Source: Carboxylicivirga sp. (GTDB lineage Bacteria > Bacteroidota > Bacteroidia > Bacteroidales > Marinilabiliaceae). From it: DNA of 64,000 bases. The stretch covers positions 107,604 through 171,603 of the forward strand of contig JAOARW010000003.1 of the NCBI GenBank assembly GCA_025210475.1, written 5' to 3'. Within the stretch, counting starts at the first letter, position 1. Each line of letters opens with the position of its first letter. Positions 8,838 through 18,310 of this stretch are shown here, piece by piece. The notes below the pieces were generated by a model. That model did not search any database, was not told the origin of the DNA, and worked only from the letters and a program-made list of their open reading frames with translations. The position numbers and the translations under genes are program-made.

Positions 8838-9905
8838 CTATTGTTCTGCCAGTCCGAACTTATAAACCGTTGTCTGACGGTAAGTTTCACCGGGTAATAG
8901 TTCTGCACTAGGAAATTCTGGTTTATTAGGGCTGTCGGGATATTTTTGGGCTTCGAAGCAGATGCCGTAGTTTTCCTTAAATGGAATATCATCTCTTTCA
9001 AAACGTCCGTCAAGGTAATTACCGGTATAAACCTGGAAACCGGGTTCAGTTGTATAAAATTCAAGAGAGCGACCGGTACTGCTATCCACCAATCGAGCCC
9101 CCATATTTAAATCACCTTCGAAACCATTTATCACAAAATTATGATCGTAACCTTTTCCATCTACATCAGCTATTCGTTCGCCAATTAATCGAGGCAATAA
9201 AAAGTCAACAGGAGAGTCATTCACGGCTACGATCTCACCAGTTGGAATGTCGTACTCATCCTTGGGAGTGAATTTATCTGCATACAATACCATTAAATGA
9301 TTAAGCACATCGTGCTGCATGCTTGATAAATTAAAGTAACTGTGGTTGGTTAGGTTGACAATGGTTTTTTTATCGGTTGTGGCTTCATAATCAATAACCA
9401 ATTCATTATCGAAAGTAAGGGTGTAGGTCATCTTAATTTTAAGGTTACCCGGATAACCTTCCTCCATATCCTTCGATTCGAGCGTCAGAATCACACCGGT
9501 TCGTTTAGGCTCTTTGAAGGTTTCCATTTCCCAAATCTTTTGATGAAAACCGCCCGGTCCACCGTGCAAAGCATTCGGACCATTGTTGCAATTAAGTTGG
9601 TAGTCTGTACCGTCAATACTGAATTTACCATGTTCGATACGGTTGGCATAACGCCCCACAGCGGTTCCAAAATAAGGGCAATTGTTTTTGTAGTCTTCCG
9701 TTAAATAGTCCTCAACGTCATTAAAACCCAATGCAATCTCGGCGAAATTACCTCTTCGATCGGGTGTTTTAATGCTCATTATGATGCCACCATAGTTGGT
9801 GACTGTTACCTGAGTGTGCTTGCGATTTTGCAGCGTAACTGTTCTTACTTCCGCATTTAAAGCGGGAATAAACTGTTTTTTCTCGTTAATTATCATAGTG
9901 GTCAA
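8838..9905 (-). CDS. galM: Aldose 1-epimerase (galactose mutarotase)
   Basis: A 355-residue protein of normal family length. It interconverts alpha and beta anomers of galactose or glucose in the cytoplasm; no signal peptide is seen. Expected catalytic residues are present: His114 in NALHGG, His188 in TNHSYFNLS (general acid) and Glu318 in CFEAQKYPDSPN (general base). The conserved GRYANRI block is at 84-90. A -7 promoter box lies just upstream at 9922-9929, and a strong hairpin follows the stop. It sits upstream of the LamG regulator and GH109 genes, consistent with galactose or GalNAc handling. Confidence 0.95.
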   Translation of the reverse strand: MTTMIINEKKQFIPALNAEVRTVTLQNRKHTQVTVTNYGGIIMSIKTPDRRGNFAEIALGFNDVEDYLTEDYKNNCPYFGTAVGRYANRIEHGKFSIDGTDYQLNCNNGPNALHGGPGGFHQKIWEMETFKEPKRTGVILTLESKDMEEGYPGNLKIKMTYTLTFDNELVIDYEATTDKKTIVNLTNHSYFNLSSMQHDVLNHLMVLYADKFTPKDEYDIPTGEIVAVNDSPVDFLLPRLIGERIADVDGKGYDHNFVINGFEGDLNMGARLVDSSTGRSLEFYTTEPGFQVYTGNYLDGRFERDDIPFKENYGICFEAQKYPDSPNKPEFPSAELLPGETYRQTTVYKFGLAEQ

Positions 9906-9921
9906 TGAAGATTATCTATTA

Positions 9922-9929
9922 CAAAAGTA
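9922..9929 (-). promoter_or_regulatory. Promoter -7 box for galM
   Basis: On the minus strand this reads TACTTTTG, an exact fit to the Bacteroidota TAnnTTTG consensus, 16 bp before the ATG. The -33 element is not obvious. Confidence 0.5.
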
Positions 9930-10139
9930 AGAAAAAAGTTGGTTGTAATATTTGATTCAAACGCCAAGTTTGGCTTCATTTCGTAATAATTTTAGTCAAA
10001 TGTGCCCTTGCTTCAAAAATTAACAGGCTCATAATTGATTATTGATATAAGTTTAATCATTATGTGCACAATCACTAAATATTCATTGAAATTATATTTG
10101 ATTTCTTGTATTTGCTCTTGAAAAAATAGTAGTTTTATA

Positions 10140-10268
10140 CCTGAAAGCGTTGGTAAGGCTTTCGTTTCTACTGACTACTTTTATCCGAAAGGATAGTTTA
10201 TTATAAGCGCAGGTAGTTTTTTGGTTTTAGAGAGAAGAGCTTATTCTAAGGAGTAAGCTCTTTGTTTT
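10140..10268 (+). ncRNA. Candidate small structured RNA upstream of purL
   Basis: Three hairpins in a row: GAAAGC/GCTTTC (10143-10163), TATCC-GAAA-GGATA with a GNRA tetraloop (10182-10195), and a terminator hairpin (10235-10262) with a T-rich tail. A plausible promoter lies just upstream (TTG at 10106-10108, then TAGTTTTA at 10130-10137). Because a second -7 box for purL follows the terminator, this may be a free-standing sRNA rather than a leader. I do not recognise an Rfam family. Confidence 0.4.
10235..10268 (+). terminator. Intrinsic terminator of the candidate small RNA
   Basis: AAGAGCTTA (10235-10243) pairs with TAAGCTCTT (10254-10262) around a 10-nt loop, followed by TGTTTTG. It lies about 110 bp before the purL start codon. 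Confidence 0.6.
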
Positions 10269-10336
10269 GTCAATAAAATGTTCAAAAGTTCATCAATAAT
10301 CATACTTTATCTACATAAAAACTACTGAACTATTAT

Positions 10337-10344
10337 TAAATTTG
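10337..10344 (+). promoter_or_regulatory. Promoter -7 box for purL
   Basis: TAAATTTG matches TAnnTTTG exactly, 34 bp before the purL ATG and downstream of the preceding terminator. Confidence 0.5.
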
Positions 10345-10378
10345 CAGCTCAATAAAAACAAATTCAAAACATTCATTC

Positions 10379-13300
10379 ATGGTTCTGTTTTTTAAGGGAA
10401 ACACAAAGCAGATAATTGCGGTAGGTACGCAAGCCAATCTCTCGGCTGATAATATTAGTAAGTTAGAGTGGCTATTTAGTGGGGCAAAGCTTTCTGAAAG
10501 TAAAACTTTAGAAGGCTTTTTTGTTGGTCCACGTAAGGAAATGATTACTCCCTGGAGTACCAATGCTGTTGAAATCACCCAAAATATGGGAATCGATGGT
10601 ATTTTGCGTATCGAGGAGTTTTTTGAAGTCGATTCTGATAAAGCAGAATTTGATCCAATGCTTCAGGCAATGTATGAAGGTTTGGAAGATGGTATTTTTA
10701 CCATTGATAAAGAGCCTGATCCGATTGTGCACATTGAAGATATTGCAGCATACAATGTTCAGGAAGGCCTGGCCTTGAGTGAAGAGGAAATAAACTATTT
10801 AAATGAGCTCAGTGAGCGTCTGGGGCGTAAATTAACCGATAGTGAGGTGTTTGGATTCTCACAGGTTAACTCGGAGCACTGTCGTCACAAAATTTTCAAT
10901 GGCATCTTTATCATTGATGGTGAGGAAAAAGAAAGCTCATTGTTTAAATTAATAAAGCGCACATCTGAAACAAATCCTAATTACATTGTTTCGGCTTATA
11001 AAGATAATGTAGCCTTTGTGGAAGGTCCGAAAGCCATGCAGTTTGCCCCGGGCCGTCAGGATACAGCGGATTTCTTCGAAACTAAAGAAATAGATACGGT
11101 TCTATCCTTAAAAGCAGAAACGCATAACTTCCCTACAACGGTAGAGCCATTTAATGGTGCTGCAACGGGTAGTGGTGGAGAAATTCGCGACCGTTTGGCT
11201 GGTGGACAAGGTTCATTGCCATTGGCCGGTACTGCCGTATACATGACATCCTATTCGCGCTCGGAAGAAGGTCGTGCCTGGGAAAAAGATACGCCTGCCC
11301 GTAACTGGTTATATCAAACACCGGAAGAGATCTTAATTAAAGCTTCAAACGGAGCTTCGGATTTTGGTAATAAATTTGGTCAGCCAATGATTTGCGGTTC
11401 GGTGTTGACATTTGAACACTTTGAAAATCAGAAGAAATTTGCCTTTGACAAAGTAATTATGTTGGCTGGTGGCATTGGTTTTGGTCGTAAAGAGCATGCT
11501 ATTAAAGCCGATCCTGAAAAAGGTGATAAAGTGGTGATTTTGGGAGGTGACAACTACCGCATTGGAATGGGTGGTGGAGCTGTTTCTTCGGTAGCAACTG
11601 GTGAGTATGATAACTCAATTGAGTTGAATGCTGTTCAGCGCTCCAACCCGGAAATGCAGAAGCGCGCCATGAATGCCATTCGTGCCTTGGCCGAGTCGGA
11701 TGAGAATCCGATTGTGTCGATCCATGATCATGGCGCAGGTGGACACCTAAACTGTTTGTCGGAATTAGTAGAGACAACAGGAGGAACCATTCACTTAGAT
11801 AAGTTACCTGTTGGTGATCCAACTCTTTCTTCAAAAGAAATAGCCGGTAATGAGTCGCAGGAGCGCATGGGATTGGTGTTGAAAGATAAAGATATTGAGA
11901 ACTTAAAGAATATTTCAGCTCGTGAGCGTGCTCCTTTCTACGAAGTGGGCGAAACAACAGGCGATATGCACTTTAAGTTTGAAGATGATAAAGGCAATGC
12001 GCCAATTGATTGGAAGTTGGCTGATATGTTTGGTAATCCGCCAAAAACCATCATGAAAGATGAAACGGCCGATGAAAAATTTGCCGCAGTTGAATATGAA
12101 ACAACGGCCATTGAGCAATACATCAGCGATGTGTTGCAACTGGAAGCGGTTGCTTGTAAGGACTGGTTAACCAATAAGGTAGACCGTTCGGTAACCGGTA
12201 AAGTAGCCAAGCAGCAGTGTGCCGGTGAATTGCAGTTGCCATTGAATAACCTTGGAGCCTGTGCCATTGACTACAAAGGAGAAAAAGGTATTGCGACGTC
12301 TATTGGTCATGCACCAGCGATTGGATTGGTTGATCCGGCTGCAGGAGCAGTAGTTTCTGTTGCAGAGGCATTAACTAACCTGGTTTGGGCACCATTAACA
12401 CATGGTTTAAAAGGTGTATCGTTAAGTGCCAACTGGATGTGGCCTTGTAAAAATCAAGGTGAGGACAGTCGTTTATACCGTGCTGTTGAGGCAGTGAGTG
12501 ACTTTAGCTGCGAGCTGGGCATCAATATTCCAACTGGTAAAGACTCCTTATCGATGACGCAGAAGTACAAGGATGGTGATTTGGTTTACAGTCCTGGTAC
12601 GGTAATTATTTCGGGAGCCGGTGAAGTTAGTGATATCAAAAATATCGTGGAGCCTGTATTGGTGAAAGATACCGAGACGCATCTGTTACACATCGACTTA
12701 TCGTTTGATAGCCTGAAGTTAGGTGGAAGCTCGTTTGCCCAGGTGGTGAATAAGCTGGGTGCCGAAGCGCCGACTGTTACTGATGTGGACTACTTTAAGG
12801 ATGGTTTTAACACCATTCAGGAGTTGATTAATAAAGGTCTTGTGTTGGCGGGGCATGATGTTTCTGCAGGTGGTTTGGTAACTGCTTTGTTAGAGATGAA
12901 CTTTGCCAATACTTCGTTTGGAGCTAAAGTAAGCCTAAGTGATTATGAAGAGAATGATTTAATTAAGTTACTGTTCTCTGAGAATCCTGGTGTGGTAATT
13001 CAGGTGAAAGATTTAGCTGCTGTTTCAGCAATTTTGGAGGCTAATGGTATTCAGTTTATGGAGCTAGGGCAGCCGGTTGAAGCACGTGAGTTAGTGATTG
13101 AAAACAACGGACAGGTATTAAACCTGGATATCGATAAGTACCGTAACGCCTGGTACAAAACATCTTATTTATTGGACCGCAAGCAAAGTGGCGAGAAATT
13201 AGCCAAAGAGCGTTTCGACAATTATGCCAACCATGCTTTGGACTATAACTTCCCAACAGCATTCACCGGTCAGTTAGATCAGTGGAACCTGGCATTGGAT

Positions 13301-14068
13301 CGTAAAGAGTGTACCGGCATTAAAGCTGCTATCATCCGCGAAAAAGGGGTGAACGGTGATCGTGAGATGGCCTATAGCATGTTCCTGGCCGGTATGGATG
13401 TGAAAGACGTTCATATGACGGACCTGATTAATGGTCGCGAGACGCTGGAAGATGTGAACATGATTGTATTTGTTGGTGGTTTCTCCAACAGTGATGTGCT
13501 TGGTTCGGCCAAAGGTTGGGCAGGCGCTTTCCTATACAATCCACAGGCCAAAAAGGCATTGGATAACTTCTATGCCCGTCCTGATACATTGAGTTTAGGT
13601 ATCTGTAATGGTTGTCAGTTAATGGTTGAGCTTGGTTTGGTTTATCCTGATCATGCTGAAAAGCCAAAGATGCTGCACAACGAATCGCACAAGTTCGAAT
13701 CGATCTTCCTGAACATGGAGATAGCCAAGAATGATTCGGTAATGTTAAGCTCTTTGTCCGGAACCAAGTTAGGTGTTTGGGTTGCTCATGGCGAAGGAAA
13801 ATACCAATTGCCATATACCGAGGATCAATATAATATTGTAGGTAAATATGCCCAGGAAACGTATCCGGCTAATCCTAATGGTAGTGACTACAATGCCGCA
13901 GCGATCTGTTCAAACGATGGTCGTCATTTAGCGATGATGCCTCACCTGGAGCGTGCCATTTTCCCATGGCAGTGGGGTTATTACCCGGCTGAGCGCAAAG
14001 GAGATCAGGTATCGCCATGGATTGAGGCTTTTGTAAATGCACGTAAGTGGATTGCAGCTCAGAAATAG
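10379..14068 (+). CDS. purL: Phosphoribosylformylglycinamidine synthase, single-chain type
   Basis: A 1229-residue cytoplasmic enzyme of purine synthesis that converts FGAR, glutamine and ATP into FGAM (EC 6.3.5.3). It is the long one-chain form: an N-terminal PurS-like part, two AIRS-type ATP-grasp-like synthetase halves (conserved VNSEHCRHK near residue 165, KAETHNFPTTVEPF near 245) and a C-terminal class I glutaminase. The glutaminase triad is complete: Cys1076 in GICNGCQ, and His1189 and Glu1191 in MPHLER. A perfect hairpin terminator follows the stop, so it is monocistronic. Confidence 0.97.
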   Translation: MVLFFKGNTKQIIAVGTQANLSADNISKLEWLFSGAKLSESKTLEGFFVGPRKEMITPWSTNAVEITQNMGIDGILRIEEFFEVDSDKAEFDPMLQAMYEGLEDGIFTIDKEPDPIVHIEDIAAYNVQEGLALSEEEINYLNELSERLGRKLTDSEVFGFSQVNSEHCRHKIFNGIFIIDGEEKESSLFKLIKRTSETNPNYIVSAYKDNVAFVEGPKAMQFAPGRQDTADFFETKEIDTVLSLKAETHNFPTTVEPFNGAATGSGGEIRDRLAGGQGSLPLAGTAVYMTSYSRSEEGRAWEKDTPARNWLYQTPEEILIKASNGASDFGNKFGQPMICGSVLTFEHFENQKKFAFDKVIMLAGGIGFGRKEHAIKADPEKGDKVVILGGDNYRIGMGGGAVSSVATGEYDNSIELNAVQRSNPEMQKRAMNAIRALAESDENPIVSIHDHGAGGHLNCLSELVETTGGTIHLDKLPVGDPTLSSKEIAGNESQERMGLVLKDKDIENLKNISARERAPFYEVGETTGDMHFKFEDDKGNAPIDWKLADMFGNPPKTIMKDETADEKFAAVEYETTAIEQYISDVLQLEAVACKDWLTNKVDRSVTGKVAKQQCAGELQLPLNNLGACAIDYKGEKGIATSIGHAPAIGLVDPAAGAVVSVAEALTNLVWAPLTHGLKGVSLSANWMWPCKNQGEDSRLYRAVEAVSDFSCELGINIPTGKDSLSMTQKYKDGDLVYSPGTVIISGAGEVSDIKNIVEPVLVKDTETHLLHIDLSFDSLKLGGSSFAQVVNKLGAEAPTVTDVDYFKDGFNTIQELINKGLVLAGHDVSAGGLVTALLEMNFANTSFGAKVSLSDYEENDLIKLLFSENPGVVIQVKDLAAVSAILEANGIQFMELGQPVEARELVIENNGQVLNLDIDKYRNAWYKTSYLLDRKQSGEKLAKERFDNYANHALDYNFPTAFTGQLDQWNLALDRKECTGIKAAIIREKGVNGDREMAYSMFLAGMDVKDVHMTDLINGRETLEDVNMIVFVGGFSNSDVLGSAKGWAGAFLYNPQAKKALDNFYARPDTLSLGICNGCQLMVELGLVYPDHAEKPKMLHNESHKFESIFLNMEIAKNDSVMLSSLSGTKLGVWVAHGEGKYQLPYTEDQYNIVGKYAQETYPANPNGSDYNAAAICSNDGRHLAMMPHLERAIFPWQWGYYPAERKGDQVSPWIEAFVNARKWIAAQK

Positions 14069-14106
14069 TGAAGTGATTTAGGAGTATAGAATATAGTAAT
14101 ATAGTT

Positions 14107-14143
14107 AACCGGTCAGGATTTTAAATTCTGACCGGTTTTTTAT
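14107..14143 (+). terminator. Intrinsic terminator of purL
   Basis: AACCGGTCAGGA and its near-perfect complement TTCTGACCGGTT enclose a short AT loop and are followed by a T-run ending near 14142. Confidence 0.85.
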
Positions 14144-14351
14144 TGATGGCAATAGAACTTCTTATAAAAACAGACTGATTTTACTTGTTTCAGTCCAACA
14201 GAAACCAGAATGCCATAGGATAGATGTCTGCAATTTTGATAGGCCAAAGCGAAATCCTTATCCTGAAATTTTTCTTGTTGACTATCAGCGATATCAAAAA
14301 TAACGCGACAAATACCAAAGTTTAAATTGCTGTCTTTTGCCCGAGTGTTTG

Positions 14352-14359
14352 TATTTTTG
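14352..14359 (+). promoter_or_regulatory. Promoter -7 box for the SNF2 helicase gene
   Basis: TATTTTTG fits TAnnTTTG exactly and lies 32 bp before the ATG at 14392. Confidence 0.5.
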
Positions 14360-14391
14360 CGGATTAGCACTTTTCAAATTGAAGATAGAAT

Positions 14392-17300
14392 ATGGCGGAA
14401 AGCGTAAGAGATTTTATTAGTGGCGAGATAGATTTTTATGCATCAAACGATATAAATAGTTCAGGGACTAACTTTTATAAAGAAGGGAAGGTGTCGCTTC
14501 AGCTTTATCAGAAGGCACTTGATAACTGGATATTCTCAGTTAAGGACACTAAAATGCATAAGGTGCAGATTCGAAACCTGAATCAACGTCAGATCGAAAC
14601 CATGTGTAATTGCTCCTACATAGGAGGACGATTTTGTGCGCATACGGTGGCGGCCTTATTGTTTATCGCCGATATTGATGGTAACATTCAGTTGGGATTT
14701 GAAAAGCGCAATGAACAAACCAGTCAGCGCGCTGTATCTGGGCGATCTGTACTCGGTTTTGAGTTGCCTTCGTTTGAAATGATTACCGAATCGTTTGTTA
14801 AGGAAAATACGACTTATTCGATTTTAAGTGCTGTTTCGTACAGCTATCAGGTAAGCTATATTTCGGAACTAATTATTCTCAAGGATAAATTAATAGTTCA
14901 GCTCGATCAGAACTTTAAAAAGCATGTAAGGGTTGTTTTTAGCAAGGTAGAAGATAAGGTGTATGTATCGCCCGATGAGAAGACCAATCTGCAAACCTTA
15001 ACTGAACCGGAAGTAATTTGTTTGCTAAAAATAGCTCGGTCTGGCAGTCCCGATTTGCTCAAGCGTGTTTTTCAGTTCAGCCTGGAAGGCATAAAATCAG
15101 AAACACTGCTGAAGCATGGATTGAAAGATGTGGATTTTGATACATACTTTAAAATAGGTTTTGACGAAAAACAAGGATTAGTAGCACAGCAGACTGATTT
15201 TGCCAAAGGATTAATTCCGGTTAATGACGAGGCGCAAATTGTTTCACAGATATTAAAAGAAATAGATGTAGAAACCTTTCGTTTGGAAACGCAGGATGAG
15301 GTGCAAAAAGAAGAACGGGAGATGGGCTTTATACTGGAGCTTAGCACCACTAAAACCTATTTCAGCGATAATTATGTCATCGAGCTTACGCCAATTATCG
15401 GTAAGCCCAATAAAACGCGGCAGGCTTTAAGCTCGCATATTACCGAATACGACGGTTTGCATGAGGATTATATGCTTCATATCAGTGAGCACCAAAAAGA
15501 ACTACTGGCGTTAATTGATGATTGCAATGCTTCAATTCCGGCATCCGAATTGTTTATTGTGCATAAGCGCATCATGGAGCTATTGGCTCAGGAAAAACAT
15601 GTTTATGTCAATCATTCGAGTAATTACAAACTTAAAAAGGGTGATCTTGAGCCCATCAATATTGCATCTGAATCCATCGACGGATTTTACGAAGTGAAAG
15701 AGGATAATACCTTCGTGTATTTAAATCCCCGCCTGCGAATTGGAGATCGTATTCTTTCGGTTGATGACATTGATATCGAACAATCGGGACAGTTTATTTA
15801 TGTGATTGATGGTACGTATTACGTTACCAAAGATTACAGGGTAGCCAAACTGATTGTTGAGCACAAAGATCCGATTAAGGTGGTTAAATCGGAGAAAGAG
15901 TATTTCTTCGAAAAAGTGATTAAGCCTTTGGCCCATAGTTTTGATATGGATTTTGATAAAGGCATCTATCCATTGGAAACGGCCGAGCTGGATTTTAAAA
16001 AGAAACAGGTTTTCCTTTCAGAACAAGATCAGCATTTGATTATAACGCCTCAGGTAGAGTATCACCATGGGGTATCGGTTAAGCTGACCACCAATGGTAA
16101 TGTGCTGATTGAGGAAGACGGGAAGATTATGCAATATAAGCGTAACTTTGAGTTGGAAGACGACTTTGCCGAGCAGTTGTCGACCTTGCATCCACTCTTC
16201 GAAGCACAAAAAAGCAGTAAGGTTTTTCACCTTCACTATAACGAGTTTAATCACGATATGTGGTTCTACAAGTTCTTTGATGCATTGCAGATTAACAATG
16301 TGGAGGTATATGGTTTAAATGATCTCAAAAGCTTCAAATATTCGCCACATAAAGGTAAAATATCCACTTCTATCAGCTCCGGTCAGGATTGGTTTGACAT
16401 TACGGTGAATGTGAGTTTTGGCGATAATGTTGTTAAACTAAGCGATATTCGTAAGGCTGTTTTAAAGAAGCAGCGCTACATTCAGTTGTCGGATGGTTCT
16501 GTGGGGGTATTGCCATCTGAGTGGTTTCACCGTTTCGAAAAATACTTCCGACATGGCGAGGTGAATGGCGAACAGTTAACGGTTTCAAAGTTACGTTTCT
16601 CCATTGTTGATGAATTGTTTGATAACATAGATGATGCGACTGTTTTAACGGAGTTATCTGAGAAGCGCAGAAAGCTGGCATCGTTTACTCAAATTGAAGA
16701 TACTGCTGTTCCTGAAGGCATTACTGCCGATCTGCGTCACTACCAGAAAGAAGGTTTGAATTGGCTTAATTTCTTACACGAAATGGGTTGGGGAGGAATT
16801 TTAGCCGATGATATGGGATTGGGTAAAACGCTACAAGTATTGACCTTTTTAAAACGGGTGCTGGAGCGCGATTCAACTACTAACCTGATTGTTGTTCCAA
16901 CTACTTTGTTGTTTAACTGGGAAAATGAGATCAGGAAATTTGCCCCGTCCTTAAAAGCACATTACCATTACGGTGTGCAACGAGTTAGCGATACTCAGTT
17001 TTTTGATGACTTCGACATTGTATTTACCACCTATGGTATATTGTTGCGCGATATAGAAATGCTGAAGGAATACGCCTTTAACTACATTGTTCTGGATGAA
17101 TCGCAAGCCATCAAAAACCCGGCTTCCCGACGATATAAGGCAGCCAGTTTGCTAAAGGCCAAGAGTCGCCTGGCGCTTTCTGGTACGCCAATCGAGAATA
17201 GTACGTTTGATCTATATGCTCAGATGAGTTTTGTGAACCGTGGATTTCTTGGTGGTGTTGCCAACTTTAAAGAGAGCTTTTCGAATGCCATTGATAAGGA

Positions 17301-18117
17301 CGGTGATGAATTGATAGGCGGTGAACTACAGCGATTGATTAACCCGTTTGTATTGCGCCGAACCAAGGAAAAAGTGGCATCTGAATTACCACCCAAAACC
17401 GAGGATGTTATCTTTTGTGAGATGGATACTGCCCAACGCAAGGTGTATGATGCTTACCGAAATCAGTTCCGCGATCAGTTAATCGGTAAGGTGGAAGAAG
17501 AAGGAATGGGCAAATCGAAGTTAATGGTTCTGGAGGCCTTAACCCGCCTGCGACAGATTTGTGATTCGCCGCAGTTAATTGGCAATAAGGATATTGACGA
17601 AACTGAATCGGTTAAGATCAAGGAGATAATTCAGCACATTACCGACAAAACGGCCAACCACAAGATTCTTATTTTCTCGCAGTTTGTAAAGATGCTGGGA
17701 TTAATCAAAGATGAATTAACCCGTCGCAATATTGAGTTTGAATACCTTGATGGTAAAAGTACAACACGCCAGCGCGAACAGTCGGTGAATAATTTCCAGA
17801 ATGATGAAGAGCTACGTGTCTTTTTGATTAGCCTTAAGGCAGGTGGTACTGGATTGAATTTAACGGCAGCGGACTATGTATATATTGTCGATCCGTGGTG
17901 GAATCCGGCAGTTGAAAACCAAGCCATCGACCGTTGTTATCGTATTGGGCAAGATAAGAATGTTTTCGCTTATCGCCTGATTTGTCGTGATACGGTGGAA
18001 GAGAAAATTTTGAAGTTACAAGACCGCAAGAAAAAGGTAGCGGGCGATATAGTTCAAACAGATGAAAATATCATGAAGAACTTATCGATCGATGATATCA
18101 AAGATTTGTTGACTTAA
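14392..18117 (+). CDS. SNF2/Rad54-type DEAD/H helicase with SWIM zinc finger
   Basis: A 1241-residue cytoplasmic ATPase. An N-terminal SWIM finger has Cys72, Cys74, Cys82 and His84 (CNC...CAH). A long middle region of about 600 residues resembles the bacterial SNF2-associated domain. The C-terminal SNF2 engine has Walker A DDMGLGKT (Lys812), a DESQ box, LSGTPIEN, and the helicase C block SLKAGGTGLNL...DPWWNPAVENQAIDR.YRIGQ. All motor motifs appear intact. Bacterial members are thought to translocate on DNA or remodel RNA polymerase-DNA complexes; the exact role of this one is unknown. It is monocistronic, with its own promoter box upstream and a terminator downstream. Confidence 0.93.
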   Translation: MAESVRDFISGEIDFYASNDINSSGTNFYKEGKVSLQLYQKALDNWIFSVKDTKMHKVQIRNLNQRQIETMCNCSYIGGRFCAHTVAALLFIADIDGNIQLGFEKRNEQTSQRAVSGRSVLGFELPSFEMITESFVKENTTYSILSAVSYSYQVSYISELIILKDKLIVQLDQNFKKHVRVVFSKVEDKVYVSPDEKTNLQTLTEPEVICLLKIARSGSPDLLKRVFQFSLEGIKSETLLKHGLKDVDFDTYFKIGFDEKQGLVAQQTDFAKGLIPVNDEAQIVSQILKEIDVETFRLETQDEVQKEEREMGFILELSTTKTYFSDNYVIELTPIIGKPNKTRQALSSHITEYDGLHEDYMLHISEHQKELLALIDDCNASIPASELFIVHKRIMELLAQEKHVYVNHSSNYKLKKGDLEPINIASESIDGFYEVKEDNTFVYLNPRLRIGDRILSVDDIDIEQSGQFIYVIDGTYYVTKDYRVAKLIVEHKDPIKVVKSEKEYFFEKVIKPLAHSFDMDFDKGIYPLETAELDFKKKQVFLSEQDQHLIITPQVEYHHGVSVKLTTNGNVLIEEDGKIMQYKRNFELEDDFAEQLSTLHPLFEAQKSSKVFHLHYNEFNHDMWFYKFFDALQINNVEVYGLNDLKSFKYSPHKGKISTSISSGQDWFDITVNVSFGDNVVKLSDIRKAVLKKQRYIQLSDGSVGVLPSEWFHRFEKYFRHGEVNGEQLTVSKLRFSIVDELFDNIDDATVLTELSEKRRKLASFTQIEDTAVPEGITADLRHYQKEGLNWLNFLHEMGWGGILADDMGLGKTLQVLTFLKRVLERDSTTNLIVVPTTLLFNWENEIRKFAPSLKAHYHYGVQRVSDTQFFDDFDIVFTTYGILLRDIEMLKEYAFNYIVLDESQAIKNPASRRYKAASLLKAKSRLALSGTPIENSTFDLYAQMSFVNRGFLGGVANFKESFSNAIDKDGDELIGGELQRLINPFVLRRTKEKVASELPPKTEDVIFCEMDTAQRKVYDAYRNQFRDQLIGKVEEEGMGKSKLMVLEALTRLRQICDSPQLIGNKDIDETESVKIKEIIQHITDKTANHKILIFSQFVKMLGLIKDELTRRNIEFEYLDGKSTTRQREQSVNNFQNDEELRVFLISLKAGGTGLNLTAADYVYIVDPWWNPAVENQAIDRCYRIGQDKNVFAYRLICRDTVEEKILKLQDRKKKVAGDIVQTDENIMKNLSIDDIKDLLT

Positions 18118-18141
18118 TTTGGAGCTTAAATCATTGAATAT

Positions 18142-18180
18142 AAAAAAGGATGTCACATTGTTAAATGACATCCTTTTTTT
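18142..18180. terminator. Bidirectional terminator between convergent genes
   Basis: AAAAAAGGATGTCA pairs with TGACATCCTTTTTT around a 10-nt loop. The A-run before and T-run after let it serve both the helicase gene (+) and the acyl-CoA ligase operon (-). Confidence 0.9.
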
Positions 18181-18310
18181 GGTTTTATAATTCGTTAAGT
18201 CTTTGAATGTGATTGAGAATGTGTCACATGTTGGTATTTGGTGTATAGTTTTAAGTTAAAGATTTTAAGTGTATTGCAAATTAATCTTTAGTCTATAATT
18301 TAACGACCTA

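Larger units (their letters stand above)
9906..10378. other. Divergent region between galM and purL
   Basis: 473 bp. It contains the galM promoter on the minus strand, a structured RNA candidate with its own terminator (10140-10268) on the plus strand, and the purL promoter box (10337-10344). The segment 9935-10100 is AT-rich with no recognisable feature beyond an imperfect palindrome at about 9963-9974. Confidence 0.6.
14069..14391. other. Intergenic region between purL and the SNF2 helicase gene
   Basis: 323 bp holding the purL terminator (14107-14143) and a promoter box (14352-14359). A 76-codon GTG-started open frame on the minus strand (14370-14140) covers the middle. It has no recognisable family, overlaps the promoter, and its end runs into the terminator tail, so I do not call it a gene. 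Confidence 0.5.

Noticed and set aside
14140..14370. 76-codon GTG-started open frame on the minus strand between purL and the helicase gene
   Set aside because: It overlaps the helicase promoter box and runs into the purL terminator tail; no family is recognised. Kept only as a remark in the intergenic entry.
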